Assembly: GCA_016713865.1 (NCBI GenBank)
Contig: JADJOG010000005.1
Location: forward strand, 62,001 to 126,000
Origin: Flavobacteriales bacterium
GTDB lineage: Bacteria > Bacteroidota > Bacteroidia > Flavobacteriales_F > PHOS-HE28
DNA: 64,000 nt
Direction: 5' to 3'
Every line of letters starts with the position of its first letter. The stretch's first letter is position 1. Below the pieces are notes generated by a model, which made no database searches, was not told the origin of the DNA, and saw nothing but the letters and a program-made list of their open reading frames with translations. Below, piece after piece: positions 5,806-14,746 of the stretch. The position numbers and the translations under genes are program-made.

Positions 5806-8800
5806 CTAAGGTGCCACCTCGATCAACACCTCATCCGCGAAGATCCACGTCTTGCCGCCTTTGCCAGGGTGCCAATCGGGACAGGGGCCCGCGTTCTTCG
5901 CCGTGATGGCGATGTAACGCGCCTTGCGTCCGCCGACCTCGCGCCAGATCTCTTTCGTGATGCCGCCTTCGGCCTTGCGATCCACATCGTGCGTCACCGT
6001 GGCGCTGCTCCATTGCCTTTGGTTCGTGCTCACGCTAATGGTGACCTCGCTCGGCAGCCATACCCAGCTCTTCTGATCCTGCAAAAGGCTGAGGCCAACG
6101 CGCTTAAGCTTCTGCACACGGCCCAAGTCAATCATGAGCACGAGGTCCTGGCCTTCATAGCCCTGCCATTCGCCGGTGCGGAAGTCCTTGCCGCCGCGCA
6201 CGCCATCGATAAGCGCGTTCTTGCCGCCCGCTGAATACTGGTTGGCGTAGGTGCTCTCGATGGTGATGGTGCGGCCGCCTTCGTACTTGTTGAAGCTGGC
6301 CTCCACCAATGGTGCGAATGTTCGTGCTCGCATTGAATCAGCAGGCACCGAGGCCAAAGCCGAAACCACGCTGCTCTCCTTCACCCAGAAGGGCGCGCTG
6401 TACTCATGCAAAAGTCCAGCATTGATGCGGTAACGCAGTTGCGCGCGCTCATCGCTGCTGCTGATGGTGATGAGCAAGCTGTCCGTGAAGCTCTGTGCTG
6501 CGGCCTGGATGATCGGCGCAGGTGTCCAGGCGTCCGATACTTCTAGGATGAAACGCCCCGGCGATCCGCCAGCGCGCGGTCCTAGCGTGAAGCGCAGTTC
6601 ACCGCCTTGCATCACATCACCGTGCGCGATGGTGCGATACGGCTCCGGCTCTTTGCCATTCCAGGTGAAGCTCTCCACATGCGAGCGGTCGTTGCCCATC
6701 ACCTCGGTGCTCATGCGCCACTTCTTGCCGTTGTCCAAGTCGATCGTCGCCTCATCGAATAACGGCCAACCGATGGTATACTCGGGCTTGCCGGGGCAGA
6801 TGGGGTAGATGCCCATCGCGCTCATCACCAGCCAAGCGCTCATCTGTCCGCAATCCTCGTTGCCGATGAGGCCGTCGGGCTGATCGGTGTAGAAGTTCTG
6901 CATGATGCGCCGCGCGAACACATCGGTGCTCAGCGGGCGATCGCTCAGGTTATAGAGGTAAGCGAAGTTGTGGCTGGGCTCGTTGCCATGCGCGTACTGC
7001 CCGATGAGGCCCGTGATGTCGCTCTGGTCGCGGCCCGTGGTATTCTCCTTCGCGGTGAAGAGCGCGTCGAGTTTGCCCGCCAAGCCGCTGGGGCCACCGG
7101 TGAGCTGCATGAAGCGATCCATGTCGTGCGGCACGAAGTGGCTGTACTGCCATGCATTCGCCTCGGTGAAGTGGAAGTTCACCTCGTAGGGGTCGAAGGG
7201 CTGCGCGAAACCGCCGTTGCGCCGCGCGCGGAAGAAGCGCGTCTCGGGGTCGAAGAGGTTCTGCCAATTGCGGCTGCGGGCGTAGAAGCGTTGCGCTACT
7301 TCATCGTTGCCGATCATCTCCGCGAAGCGCGCGATGCACCAATCGTCGTAGGCGTATTCTAGCGTGCGGCTCACGCTCTCCGGCTCGTCCTCGCTGCTGA
7401 TGTAGCCGCGCTCACGATATGCTTTCAGTCCGAAGTGGTCAGCTTCGGCGCTAGCCACCATCGCCTCCAAGGCCAGCTTCATATCGAAATCGCGGATGCC
7501 CTTCGCGTAGGCATCGGCGATCACGCTCACGCTGTGGTAGCCGATCATGCAATCGGTCTCGTTGCCCCAGAGCTCCCACACTGGCAGTCTTCCGCTTTGC
7601 TGGTAGTGCAGCAGGAAGGTCTTGATCCAATCGCGGGTCATGTCCGGCTCCAGCACGGTCATCAGCGGATGCAGCGCGCGGAAGGTGTCCCACAGGCTGA
7701 AGACGGTGTACACGTTGTGGTCGGCCTTGTGGACTTGGCCATCCATGCCTCGGTACTGGCCATCCACATCGTTGAAGATGTAGGGCGCCACGTACGTGTG
7801 GTAAAGTGCCGTGTAGAATGCGCGTTGCTGCTCTTTCGTCCCGCCCCTCACTTGGATCTTGTTCAGCTTGGCGTTCCAGGCATCTTCGGCTTGCTTGCGT
7901 ACGAGATCGAAATCCCAATGCGGCACTTCAGCTTCGAGGTTATTGCGCGCGCCTTCGATGCTCACGGCGGAGATGCCGACCTTGACGATGAGGGGTTCTT
8001 TCAACTGGCCGAAGTCATAACCGGCAACATGACCATAAAGATTGGAGGGCATGGCCTCAGCTGTCTTCCACGGCTTGCTGAATCTGATGCAGTAGAATAG
8101 GCGCTGGTCTTGTGCCCAAGAATGCGACCGTCGCTCACCGACAATCTCGTTCGACTCAGAATTCGCATGCATCTGCCCCTCGAACTTGTCGCGATGCCGC
8201 AGGTCGATGGCGATGCGGGCAACTTGATCGGCAGGGAATCGATAGCGGTGAACGCCGACCCTTGAGGTAGTGGTCATTTCCGCCGCTATCGCATTGTTCC
8301 ATGTAGGAACCGCAGTAGCCATGGAGCTCCTTGGTTGGGCAGTGGATTCGGGTCCAAGGAGGTCCACCTTGTAATACCCGGCGGTCGCAACCTCGCTGGC
8401 ATGCAGGAATCTCGATCGCGTAGCCGCGCGGTCGAAAGCGAAACCACCGGATCCCGAAATCGGCGTGATGAGCACATCGCACAGGTCCGCTACGCCCGTG
8501 CCGCTCAAGTGCGTGTGGCTGAAGCCGTAAATGAGGCTATCCGAATAGTGGTATCCGCCGCAGCCGTCCCAATCCATGTAGCCATCGGGTCGGGTGTCGG
8601 GGCTGAGCTGCACCAGGCCGTTTGGCACGCAGGCGCCGGGAAAGGTGTGACCGTGGCCGCCGGTACCGATGAAGGGATTCACCAACTCACGCGCAGGCGA
8701 CGGTGCGATGCCCTTTGCTGGCGGTTGGGCCCAAAAGAGGGAGGGAATAAGCACGAACATCGCAAACCAGATTCCGTGCAAGCCTCTCTGGTTGCCGGTG

Positions 8801-8823
8801 TCATTTCGCAGGGTCATGGTCAT
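5806..8823 (-). CDS. GH92 family glycosidase (alpha-mannosidase-like), secreted
   Basis: 1005 residues. A signal peptide ends near residue 33 (FVLIPSLFWAQ). ARELVNPFIGTGGHGHTFPG starts the GH92 N-terminal domain, with FSHTHLSGTG nearby. The catalytic half holds EPSHNFAYLYN from residue 615 and EDCGQMSAW at 656-664, both hallmark segments. GH92 enzymes are calcium-dependent exo-alpha-mannosidases that trim N-glycan-type or yeast mannans, usually outside the cytoplasm. Beyond residue 770 an extra region of about 230 residues looks like a chitobiase-C-like strand domain followed by an F5/8-type carbohydrate-binding domain (VQKLKRVGLSLLQDQKSWVW). No SusCD pair or other glycosidase lies nearby, so this is not a typical polysaccharide-utilisation locus. 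Confidence 0.95.
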   Translation of the reverse strand: MTMTLRNDTGNQRGLHGIWFAMFVLIPSLFWAQPPAKGIAPSPARELVNPFIGTGGHGHTFPGACVPNGLVQLSPDTRPDGYMDWDGCGGYHYSDSLIYGFSHTHLSGTGVADLCDVLITPISGSGGFAFDRAATRSRFLHASEVATAGYYKVDLLGPESTAQPRSSMATAVPTWNNAIAAEMTTTSRVGVHRYRFPADQVARIAIDLRHRDKFEGQMHANSESNEIVGERRSHSWAQDQRLFYCIRFSKPWKTAEAMPSNLYGHVAGYDFGQLKEPLIVKVGISAVSIEGARNNLEAEVPHWDFDLVRKQAEDAWNAKLNKIQVRGGTKEQQRAFYTALYHTYVAPYIFNDVDGQYRGMDGQVHKADHNVYTVFSLWDTFRALHPLMTVLEPDMTRDWIKTFLLHYQQSGRLPVWELWGNETDCMIGYHSVSVIADAYAKGIRDFDMKLALEAMVASAEADHFGLKAYRERGYISSEDEPESVSRTLEYAYDDWCIARFAEMIGNDEVAQRFYARSRNWQNLFDPETRFFRARRNGGFAQPFDPYEVNFHFTEANAWQYSHFVPHDMDRFMQLTGGPSGLAGKLDALFTAKENTTGRDQSDITGLIGQYAHGNEPSHNFAYLYNLSDRPLSTDVFARRIMQNFYTDQPDGLIGNEDCGQMSAWLVMSAMGIYPICPGKPEYTIGWPLFDEATIDLDNGKKWRMSTEVMGNDRSHVESFTWNGKEPEPYRTIAHGDVMQGGELRFTLGPRAGGSPGRFILEVSDAWTPAPIIQAAAQSFTDSLLITISSSDERAQLRYRINAGLLHEYSAPFWVKESSVVSALASVPADSMRARTFAPLVEASFNKYEGGRTITIESTYANQYSAGGKNALIDGVRGGKDFRTGEWQGYEGQDLVLMIDLGRVQKLKRVGLSLLQDQKSWVWLPSEVTISVSTNQRQWSSATVTHDVDRKAEGGITKEIWREVGGRKARYIAITAKNAGPCPDWHPGKGGKTWIFADEVLIEVAP

Positions 8824-8874
8824 TGGCTCGATTTAGACGCGATCACGGTCTAGTGCTCTTGGATTCCACCGGCG

Positions 8875-10653
8875 TCATTGGGGGTCGAAGAGCTCCACCT
8901 GCAGGTCATCCACGCGGTGCGCGCCCCCATCCCGGTTCCAGAGATACACCTTCACGTTGTCTTGCACAGAGCGCACTTCGGGTGTGAGGTAATCGAACCG
9001 CATGCCGTTCCAAGCATTCGGATTTGCAGTGCTCAGGTCCCATGTCCGTGTGACGTACTTGTAGCTGAGCCCTTCGTGGTGGAAGGCGCAAACGATCAAC
9101 GGAGCCGTGCTTGTGCTATCCGTTACCCACAGCCTTGCACTCACACGTAGCCACGCGTGGTCCTTGCCGGTGAGTTCGCGGTACGCGATGTCGGGGCCGG
9201 GCGAGAAAGGCACTTCGTCGGCGAGGATGAACACGCTGTCCGGCTGGTCGTCGAAGGTGTTGCGGTAGGCGATGTGGCGGGTGTAGCGTGACTCATCGAC
9301 CAATTGCTCCTCACCGGTAATGGAGCGCTGCACGAGCAAGAGCTCTTCAGCGTTCGCTGGCGGGCTGGTCCTCCCGAAGACGGCCGCATAGTACGCGCCG
9401 GTCATGCGATCCTTCGAGAGGATATTGGCGCTCCATTGCCAGGTCTGGAAGAGGTTCAGCGCAACAACAACTCCGAGGAGCGCGAATGCTGGCTTCTGCC
9501 AACGGCTTGAAGTAAGTTCCTTCAACAAGAATCCCAGGGGCAAGGCGAGCAAGGCATACATCGGCATCATGCTGCGTGCACTGAAGCTGCCGCCGGCGTA
9601 CCACCAGCAGGTCCAGCTACTGGTGATGTACAGGTTGATGGCGAAGAGGGCCGTGATGGGCCAGAACAGATTCCGCGCGCGCTGCCAGAGCACGAGCAGG
9701 CCGCCCACCATCAGCAGCGCAAGTGGCGTGTAAATGAACCAGCCCTTCCGCCAACTGAAGAGGTAGTCCCAAGTGTAGGGCGATGCGAAGTCGAAGCCCT
9801 CGCCTGGATTGATGTAGGAGTAGAACAGCCATTGCCCGGTGACGCTCTTCCAATAGAGCAACTGCGGAGATGCCATCAGTACGAAGGCGATTGCAGCAAG
9901 CACGACATGCAACACATGCGCACGCACCAAGCGCCACTTCGCCGCGAGGCCATCGCTGTTGGCCCACAACAGCGGCAGTAGCACGCACACGCCTTCGTTG
10001 GGGCGCACCAAGGTGATCCAGCCCGCCGTAGCGCCGATGGCGATGGCCGCTTGCCACGACGGCTTCTCGTGCCAGCGGATCGTGGCCAGCAAGAGGCCCG
10101 CGTACAGCGTGAATAGGAAGGGATGGGTGAGCAAGGTGCCATCGAGCGCGGCGAGGTGCAGGAAGTTGGTGCCGAGCATCACAAGCACGAGCAGAACTGC
10201 GGCCCAGCCATCGCTGAAGTAGTGCAGCAGAACCCGGCGGAATAGGAAGAGGCCAACGAGCAACCACGCCAATAGGCCATACGTGATAGCGATCTGGTAT
10301 GGAGGGGAGAAGCCATCTGCCGGGAATCCCAGGGGCTTCGCAAGCAAATGCGCGACGAGGAACCATGGCGCATAGGCCACGGCCATGCCACTGCTGTACT
10401 TGATCACTTTCGATCCATCTGGGCCATCGACGAGCTGGTAAAGCGTTGAGCTCGGATCGTAGGTGGCCATCACCTCATCGAGCCACGCGCGATCACGCAA
10501 CCCTGCATCGTTGTGAATGACAAGCGCTGGTATATAGAGGTAGTAGCCGAAGACGTCCCACGTGAGCGTTCGCGTTGAAGTCTGCACCCAACGCAGCGCG
10601 AATAGTATTGCGCAGAGCGCCCAAACGGTGAGCAATGACCTGCTGCGCGGCAT
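8875..10653 (-). CDS. Polytopic glycosyltransferase-like membrane protein
   Basis: 592 residues. About eleven hydrophobic segments occupy residues 1-430, followed by a soluble domain of about 160 residues at the C-terminus rich in beta-strand pattern. The early motif TWDVFGYYLYIPALVIHND resembles the first periplasmic loop of GT-C fold dolichyl-phosphate mannosyltransferase/ArnT-like enzymes, where an aspartate is catalytic. The following RPNEGVCVLLPLLW and FSARSMMPMYALLALPLGF are typical of uncharacterised GT39-like proteins. It lies upstream of GH92 in the same direction (51-base gap). The sugar donor and acceptor are unknown, and transferase function is inferred from fold-level resemblance only. 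Confidence 0.65.
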   Translation of the reverse strand: MPRSRSLLTVWALCAILFALRWVQTSTRTLTWDVFGYYLYIPALVIHNDAGLRDRAWLDEVMATYDPSSTLYQLVDGPDGSKVIKYSSGMAVAYAPWFLVAHLLAKPLGFPADGFSPPYQIAITYGLLAWLLVGLFLFRRVLLHYFSDGWAAVLLVLVMLGTNFLHLAALDGTLLTHPFLFTLYAGLLLATIRWHEKPSWQAAIAIGATAGWITLVRPNEGVCVLLPLLWANSDGLAAKWRLVRAHVLHVVLAAIAFVLMASPQLLYWKSVTGQWLFYSYINPGEGFDFASPYTWDYLFSWRKGWFIYTPLALLMVGGLLVLWQRARNLFWPITALFAINLYITSSWTCWWYAGGSFSARSMMPMYALLALPLGFLLKELTSSRWQKPAFALLGVVVALNLFQTWQWSANILSKDRMTGAYYAAVFGRTSPPANAEELLLVQRSITGEEQLVDESRYTRHIAYRNTFDDQPDSVFILADEVPFSPGPDIAYRELTGKDHAWLRVSARLWVTDSTSTAPLIVCAFHHEGLSYKYVTRTWDLSTANPNAWNGMRFDYLTPEVRSVQDNVKVYLWNRDGGAHRVDDLQVELFDPQ

Positions 10654-10733
10654 GGGGCCAAGGTACCCCGGCCTGCGCTACGGCTGTTTAAGCCAGATGC
10701 CGCTTGAAAAAACCACGGAGCGAATGTCCACCG

Positions 10734-11680
10734 CTACTTCTGCAGCTCATAGACGCGTTCGTCGCGCTTCACTTGGCCCTCGATGGTCACGACTCGCGCA
10801 TGCGTGGCCTTGGCGAGCCATGCCCCTTTCAGATCCACCTCGAAGCGCGCCTGGTCGTTGATCTCCATGCTTCGCATGACTTGCTCCATCTGCCCGCGCT
10901 CGGATGCCGACATTGACTTGCCCATCTGCTCTACGAGGCGCGTCACCCAGCTCGAAAGGCCCGCAGGATCGATCCTCTGATTCATTTCGATGACCGCTGC
11001 TTCGCTCTTCGCGTCCAGCTTGGTCATGGTGATTGACAGCTTCGCGGGAAGCGGGGTTCCGCCGATTGGACTAGGTAGCTCGATGTCAACCTGAGCGGGT
11101 TCGTTGAGCGCGTATTCGATACCGAACGGATACAGCAGGTAGCCCAGGTCCTCTTCGGCGATCTCCATGAGGGCTTCCACACTGATCAACTTTGAGAGTG
11201 CTTCAATTAGAACTTTCCGATCGTTCTCATCAACACTGAAAGTGGCCACAGCCTGAAGGATCCTATCAGAGTGCCGCTTCACCTCCGCAACGTGCGTCAC
11301 CTCGCCGAGCATTCCAGTTTCCGATGTGTTGACAACGACCCGCAGGCCTTCGGACGCTTGAATCAGCTGATCCACGAGCATCGCGGCTAGGGGTCTTCCG
11401 GGCGAGCGCTCAATAGTCGGGCGTCGCGATAAATGCACTCGACCACATATCCTGTATCGGTCGCCGAAAGCACCTTCATGTTAAGGTTGACCGAGGAGGT
11501 CTCGTTCCTCTTTCCGGTCTTCGTCCGCGTCAGCTTATACGTGCGCGCATCGCCCTTCTTCCAATACGCTACCACCGTAGCCCTGTTGTTGTCCAAAACG
11601 TTCTGAGCAGCGCAGCCGAACGTGCATACTCCGATCAACACGGAGAGCCAACATGCCCGGACAACGGCGAACAAGGGCAT
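10734..11680 (-). CDS. Secreted hypothetical protein, frameshifted in this sequence
   Basis: Two reverse frames make one protein of about 315 residues if one base is restored. The first frame (from 11680) has a signal peptide (CWLSVLIGVCTFGCAAQ) and continues through YWKKGDARTYKLTRTKTGKR to a TAG at 11387-11389. The second frame carries the rest (AMLVDQLIQASEGLRVVVNT to VYELQK). The break sits in a G-run at 11390-11393 (C-run on the coding strand): adding one C gives ARPEDPLAAMLVDQ with no stop. Residues from VVVNTSETG onward describe a lipid/peptide-binding-like alpha/beta pattern, but no family was recognised. It follows accC after 6 bases in the same direction. Confidence 0.65.
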
Positions 11681-11686
11681 TATCCG

Positions 11687-13030
11687 CTACGGCTTCTTGA
11701 TCTCGAAGTCCTCCAGGAACTTGGTAGTGAACACGCCCTCGCGGAACTTCTCGTTCTGCATGAGCTGCAGATGGAAGGGGATGGTGGTGCTCACGCCCTC
11801 GATCACGTACTCGCTCAGCGCGCGCTCCATCTTGGTCAGTGCTTCCTCGCGGGTCTGTGCGCTCACGATCAGCTTACCGATCATGCTGTCGTAGTTGGGC
11901 GGGATCGTGTAGCCCGCATACACGTGCGTGTCCACGCGTACGCCATGGCCTCCGGGGCTGTGGTAGCTGGTGATCTTGCCGGGCGTGGGACGGAAATTGT
12001 TGAAGGGATCCTCCGCGTTGATCCGGCACTGGATGCTGTGGCGCGTGGGCTCGTAGTTGAGGCCGCTGATGGGGATGCCCGCAGCGATCTTGATCTGCTC
12101 GCGGATCAGGTCGTAGTCGATCACCTCTTCGGTGATGGTGTGCTCCACCTGGATCCGCGTGTTCATCTCCATGAAGTAGAAATTGCGGTCCTTGTCCACG
12201 AGGAACTCCACGGTTCCCACGCCTTCGTAGTTCACGGCAGCGGCGGCCTTGATGGCGGCAGCGCCCATCTTCTTGCGCAGCTCCTTGGTCATGAAGGGGC
12301 TCGGCGTCTCTTCCACGAGCTTCTGGTGGCGGCGCTGGATGCTGCAGTCGCGCTCGCTCATGTGGCAGAAGGTGCCGTACTGGTCGCCCGCGATCTGAAT
12401 CTCGATGTGGCGCGGCTCCAGGATGTACTTCTCCATGTACATGCCGGGGTTGCCGAATGCAGCACCGGCTTCTTGGCTCGCTTTCTCGAATGCTTCTTGG
12501 AACTCCTCTTCCTTCCACACCAAGCGCATGCCTTTGCCGCCGCCGCCTGCCGTGGCCTTCAGGATCACGGGGTAGCCGATCTTCTTCGCCTCCTTCTTCG
12601 CAATGGCGATGTCCGTGACCAGTCCTTCGGTGCCGGGCACCACGGGAACACCGGCGGCGATCATCGTGGCCTTGGCCGTGGCCTTGTCGCCCATGCCTTC
12701 GATCTGCTCGGGCGTGGCGCCGATGAACTTGATGTTGTGCTGCTGGCAGAGCTTGCTGAACTTGGCATTCTCACTGAGGAAGCCATAGCCCGGATGGATC
12801 GCATCCGCGTTGGTGATCTCAGCCGCTGCGATGATGCGCACCATGTTCAGGTAGCTGTCCTTGCTCGGCGGCGGCCCGATGCACACGGCTTCATCGGCGA
12901 AGCGCACATGCAGGCTCTCGCGGTCGGCGGTGCTGTACACGGCCACGGTCTGGATGCCCATCTCCTTGCAGGTGCGGATCACGCGGAGGGCGATCTCGCC
13001 ACGGTTGGCTATGAGGATCTTCTTGAACAT
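11687..13030 (-). CDS. accC: Biotin carboxylase subunit of acetyl-CoA carboxylase
   Basis: 447 residues from ATG 13030 (MFKKILIANRGEIALRVIRT). It has the ATP-grasp layout: N-terminal HPGYGFLSENAKF, the glycine-rich ATP loop KATAGGGGKGMRLVW, the catalytic segment MEMNTRIQVEHTITEEVIDY and the C-terminal domain with QCRINAEDP and PGGHGVRVD. It carboxylates biotin on AccB using ATP and bicarbonate, the first step of fatty-acid synthesis. It follows accB in the same direction after 123 bases that contain a large inverted repeat. An in-frame ATG at 13051 would add seven unrelated residues, so 13030 is preferred. Confidence 0.98.
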   Translation of the reverse strand: MFKKILIANRGEIALRVIRTCKEMGIQTVAVYSTADRESLHVRFADEAVCIGPPPSKDSYLNMVRIIAAAEITNADAIHPGYGFLSENAKFSKLCQQHNIKFIGATPEQIEGMGDKATAKATMIAAGVPVVPGTEGLVTDIAIAKKEAKKIGYPVILKATAGGGGKGMRLVWKEEEFQEAFEKASQEAGAAFGNPGMYMEKYILEPRHIEIQIAGDQYGTFCHMSERDCSIQRRHQKLVEETPSPFMTKELRKKMGAAAIKAAAAVNYEGVGTVEFLVDKDRNFYFMEMNTRIQVEHTITEEVIDYDLIREQIKIAAGIPISGLNYEPTRHSIQCRINAEDPFNNFRPTPGKITSYHSPGGHGVRVDTHVYAGYTIPPNYDSMIGKLIVSAQTREEALTKMERALSEYVIEGVSTTIPFHLQLMQNEKFREGVFTTKFLEDFEIKKP

Positions 13031-13044
13031 CAGTAGGGGGATTG

Positions 13045-13147
13045 GCCGCAAAGGCGCAGAGGCGCAAAGAATGCGGGCCTCAATTCACCACTTGCGGGAT
13101 TGCCATCATCCATCATGCTCTTCTTCGCGCCTCTGCGCCTTTGCGGC
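13045..13147. repeat. Heptad-type inverted repeat between accB and accC
   Basis: The left arm at 13045-13068 (beginning GCCGCAAAGGCGCAGAGG) is matched by its reverse complement at 13124-13147 with 23 of 24 positions identical, separated by 55 bases. Each arm is built from GGCGCAGA/GGCGCAAA units. The RNA could form a long hairpin between two cotranscribed genes. Arms of this GCAAAGG/CGCAGAG type occur as dispersed repeats in many environmental genomes. Confidence 0.85.
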
Positions 13148-13153
13148 TAACCG

Positions 13154-13642
13154 CTATGCAGGATCAACCAGGAACAACGGCTGATCGTACTCCACGGGCT
13201 TGGCGTCGTCCACCAGCACCTTCACGATCTTGCCCGCGACATCGCTCTCGATCTCGTTGAAGAGCTTCATGGCCTCGATGATGCAGATGGTCTTACCGGG
13301 CTTCACCTCGTCGCCTACGTTCACGAACACGGGTTTACCGGGGCCGGAGCTGCGGTAGAAGGTGCCGATCATGGGCGCCTTGATGGTGACGTACTTGCTG
13401 TCCGCTGCCGGAGCGGCGGCGGGGGCAGGGGCTGGAGCTACAGGAGCGGGGGCTGCTGGCAATGCCGCTGGTGCAGCGAATGCCGGAGCGGGCGCCGCGA
13501 TCACCTGCACCTCTTTCTTGCCTGCTGGTGTCTTGATGGTGATCTTGAAATCCTTCTGCTCGATCTCCACCTCGCTCACGCCGCTCTTGGCGACGAACTT
13601 GATCAAGTCCTGAATCTGGGTAAGGTTCATCGGTTCTGGCAT
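13154..13642 (-). CDS. accB: Biotin carboxyl carrier protein of acetyl-CoA carboxylase
   Basis: 162 residues from ATG 13642, or 158 from ATG 13630 (MNLTQIQDLIKFV). The N-terminal helix is followed by a linker rich in Ala and Pro at about residues 50-80, then the biotinyl domain with IIEAMKLFNEIESDV, where Lys126 is the biotinylated residue. APMIGTFYRSSGPG contains the thumb-type insertion of acetyl-CoA carboxylase BCCPs. It carries carboxybiotin between AccC and the carboxyltransferase. It lies between fabH and accC in one operon. A C-rich tract precedes the start. Confidence 0.97.
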   Translation of the reverse strand: MPEPMNLTQIQDLIKFVAKSGVSEVEIEQKDFKITIKTPAGKKEVQVIAAPAPAFAAPAALPAAPAPVAPAPAPAAAPAADSKYVTIKAPMIGTFYRSSGPGKPVFVNVGDEVKPGKTICIIEAMKLFNEIESDVAGKIVKVLVDDAKPVEYDQPLFLVDPA

Positions 13643-13670
13643 TAGGGCCGTTTCAAGGGACGGCCAAGGT

Positions 13671-13708
13671 AGTTGTGGAGTTGAGAGTTTGGGGTTGGCG
13701 CGGTGGGG
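13671..13708 (-). repeat. C-rich tract upstream of accB start
   Basis: In the sense of accB the bases 13708-13671 contain CCAACCCCAAACTCTCAAC, repeating CAAC/CTCAAC units at about 7-base spacing, in the 93-base gap behind fabH. It matches the tracts before hxlR, the DJ-1 gene and the F420-reductase-like gene. Confidence 0.55.
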
Positions 13709-13735
13709 CTTCAAGAGGCTGCCGACCATCAGGAT

Positions 13736-14746
13736 TCAACCTGCGTGAGTTCCGTCGTAGGCCCACTTCAGCCACACGGCGCCCCAGGTGAAGCCGCCGC
13801 CGAAAGCGCTGAGGATGATGTTGTCGCCCTTCTTCAAGCGCGGCTCCCACTCCCAGAGGCAGAGGGGCAAGGTGCCGCTGGTGGTGTTGCCGTACTTCTC
13901 GATGTTCACCATCACCTTGCCGGCATCGAGGCCCATGCGGTTGGCGGTAGCGTCGATGATGCGCTTGTTGGCCTGGTGCGGCACCAGCCAAGCGACATCG
14001 TCGGCGGTGAGGCCGTTCTTCTCCATGATCTCCGCGCTCACATCGGCCATGTTGGTCACGGCGAATTTGAACACGGCCTTGCCCTCTTGGTAGATGTAAT
14101 GCTCCTTGCTCTCCACGGTGCGCTCGCTGGTCTGGTGCCAACTTCCACCAGCCTTCTGATGCAGGAACTGGCAGCCGCTTCCGTCACTACGAAGGATGCT
14201 GTCTCGGATGCCTAAGCCTTCTTCGTTCGGCTCCAACAGCACAGCGCCGCAGCCATCGCCGAAGATGATGCAGGTGGCGCGGTCCTCGTAATCGACGATG
14301 CTCGACATCTTGTCGCCGCCGACCACCACCACTTTCCTGTGCTTGCCGCTCTCGATGAATTGCGCCCCTGTGGTGAGGGCGAAGAGGAAGCCGCTGCACG
14401 CCGCCCCCAGATCGAAGCCCCAAGCATTCTTGGCGCCTATGGCATCGCACACGATGTTGGCCGTTGCAGGGAACACACGGTCGGGCGTTACGCTGGCTAC
14501 GATCATCAGATCGATCTCTTCCGGGCCTATGCCGCGCTTCTTCAACAGGCCCTTCACCGCTTCGATGGCCATCACGCTCAAGCCTTGATCCTTGCCGGTG
14601 AGGATGCGCCGCTCTTTTATGCCGGTGCGCTCGGTGATCCACGCATCGTTGGTATCAACCATGGTCTCCAGCACCTGGTTGGTGAGGCGGTACTCAGGCA
14701 GATAGCCGTTTACGGCAGTGATTCCAGCGGTGACCTTCATGCTCAC
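13736..14746 (-). CDS. fabH: 3-oxoacyl-ACP synthase III (KAS III)
   Basis: 336 residues. The catalytic triad is visible: Cys117 in DLGAACSGFLFAL, His257 in WLVPHQANKRIID and Asn287 in EKYGNTTSGTLP. It condenses acetyl-CoA with malonyl-ACP to start fatty-acid elongation. The start overlaps the plsX stop by 4 bases (ATGA), which indicates coupled translation; a second ATG two codons later (MKVTAGITAV) is an alternative. The order plsX-fabH-accB-accC links phospholipid and fatty-acid initiation in one transcription unit. Confidence 0.98.
   Translation of the reverse strand: MSMKVTAGITAVNGYLPEYRLTNQVLETMVDTNDAWITERTGIKERRILTGKDQGLSVMAIEAVKGLLKKRGIGPEEIDLMIVASVTPDRVFPATANIVCDAIGAKNAWGFDLGAACSGFLFALTTGAQFIESGKHRKVVVVGGDKMSSIVDYEDRATCIIFGDGCGAVLLEPNEEGLGIRDSILRSDGSGCQFLHQKAGGSWHQTSERTVESKEHYIYQEGKAVFKFAVTNMADVSAEIMEKNGLTADDVAWLVPHQANKRIIDATANRMGLDAGKVMVNIEKYGNTTSGTLPLCLWEWEPRLKKGDNIILSAFGGGFTWGAVWLKWAYDGTHAG

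Noticed and set aside
11771..13036. Long open frame on the plus strand opposite accC
   Set aside because: It mirrors the codon structure of accC, has no recognisable domain and is a typical antisense shadow in GC-rich DNA.
13045..13147. CRISPR-like array between accB and accC
   Set aside because: Two arms only, in inverted orientation, with no regular direct repeats or spacers.
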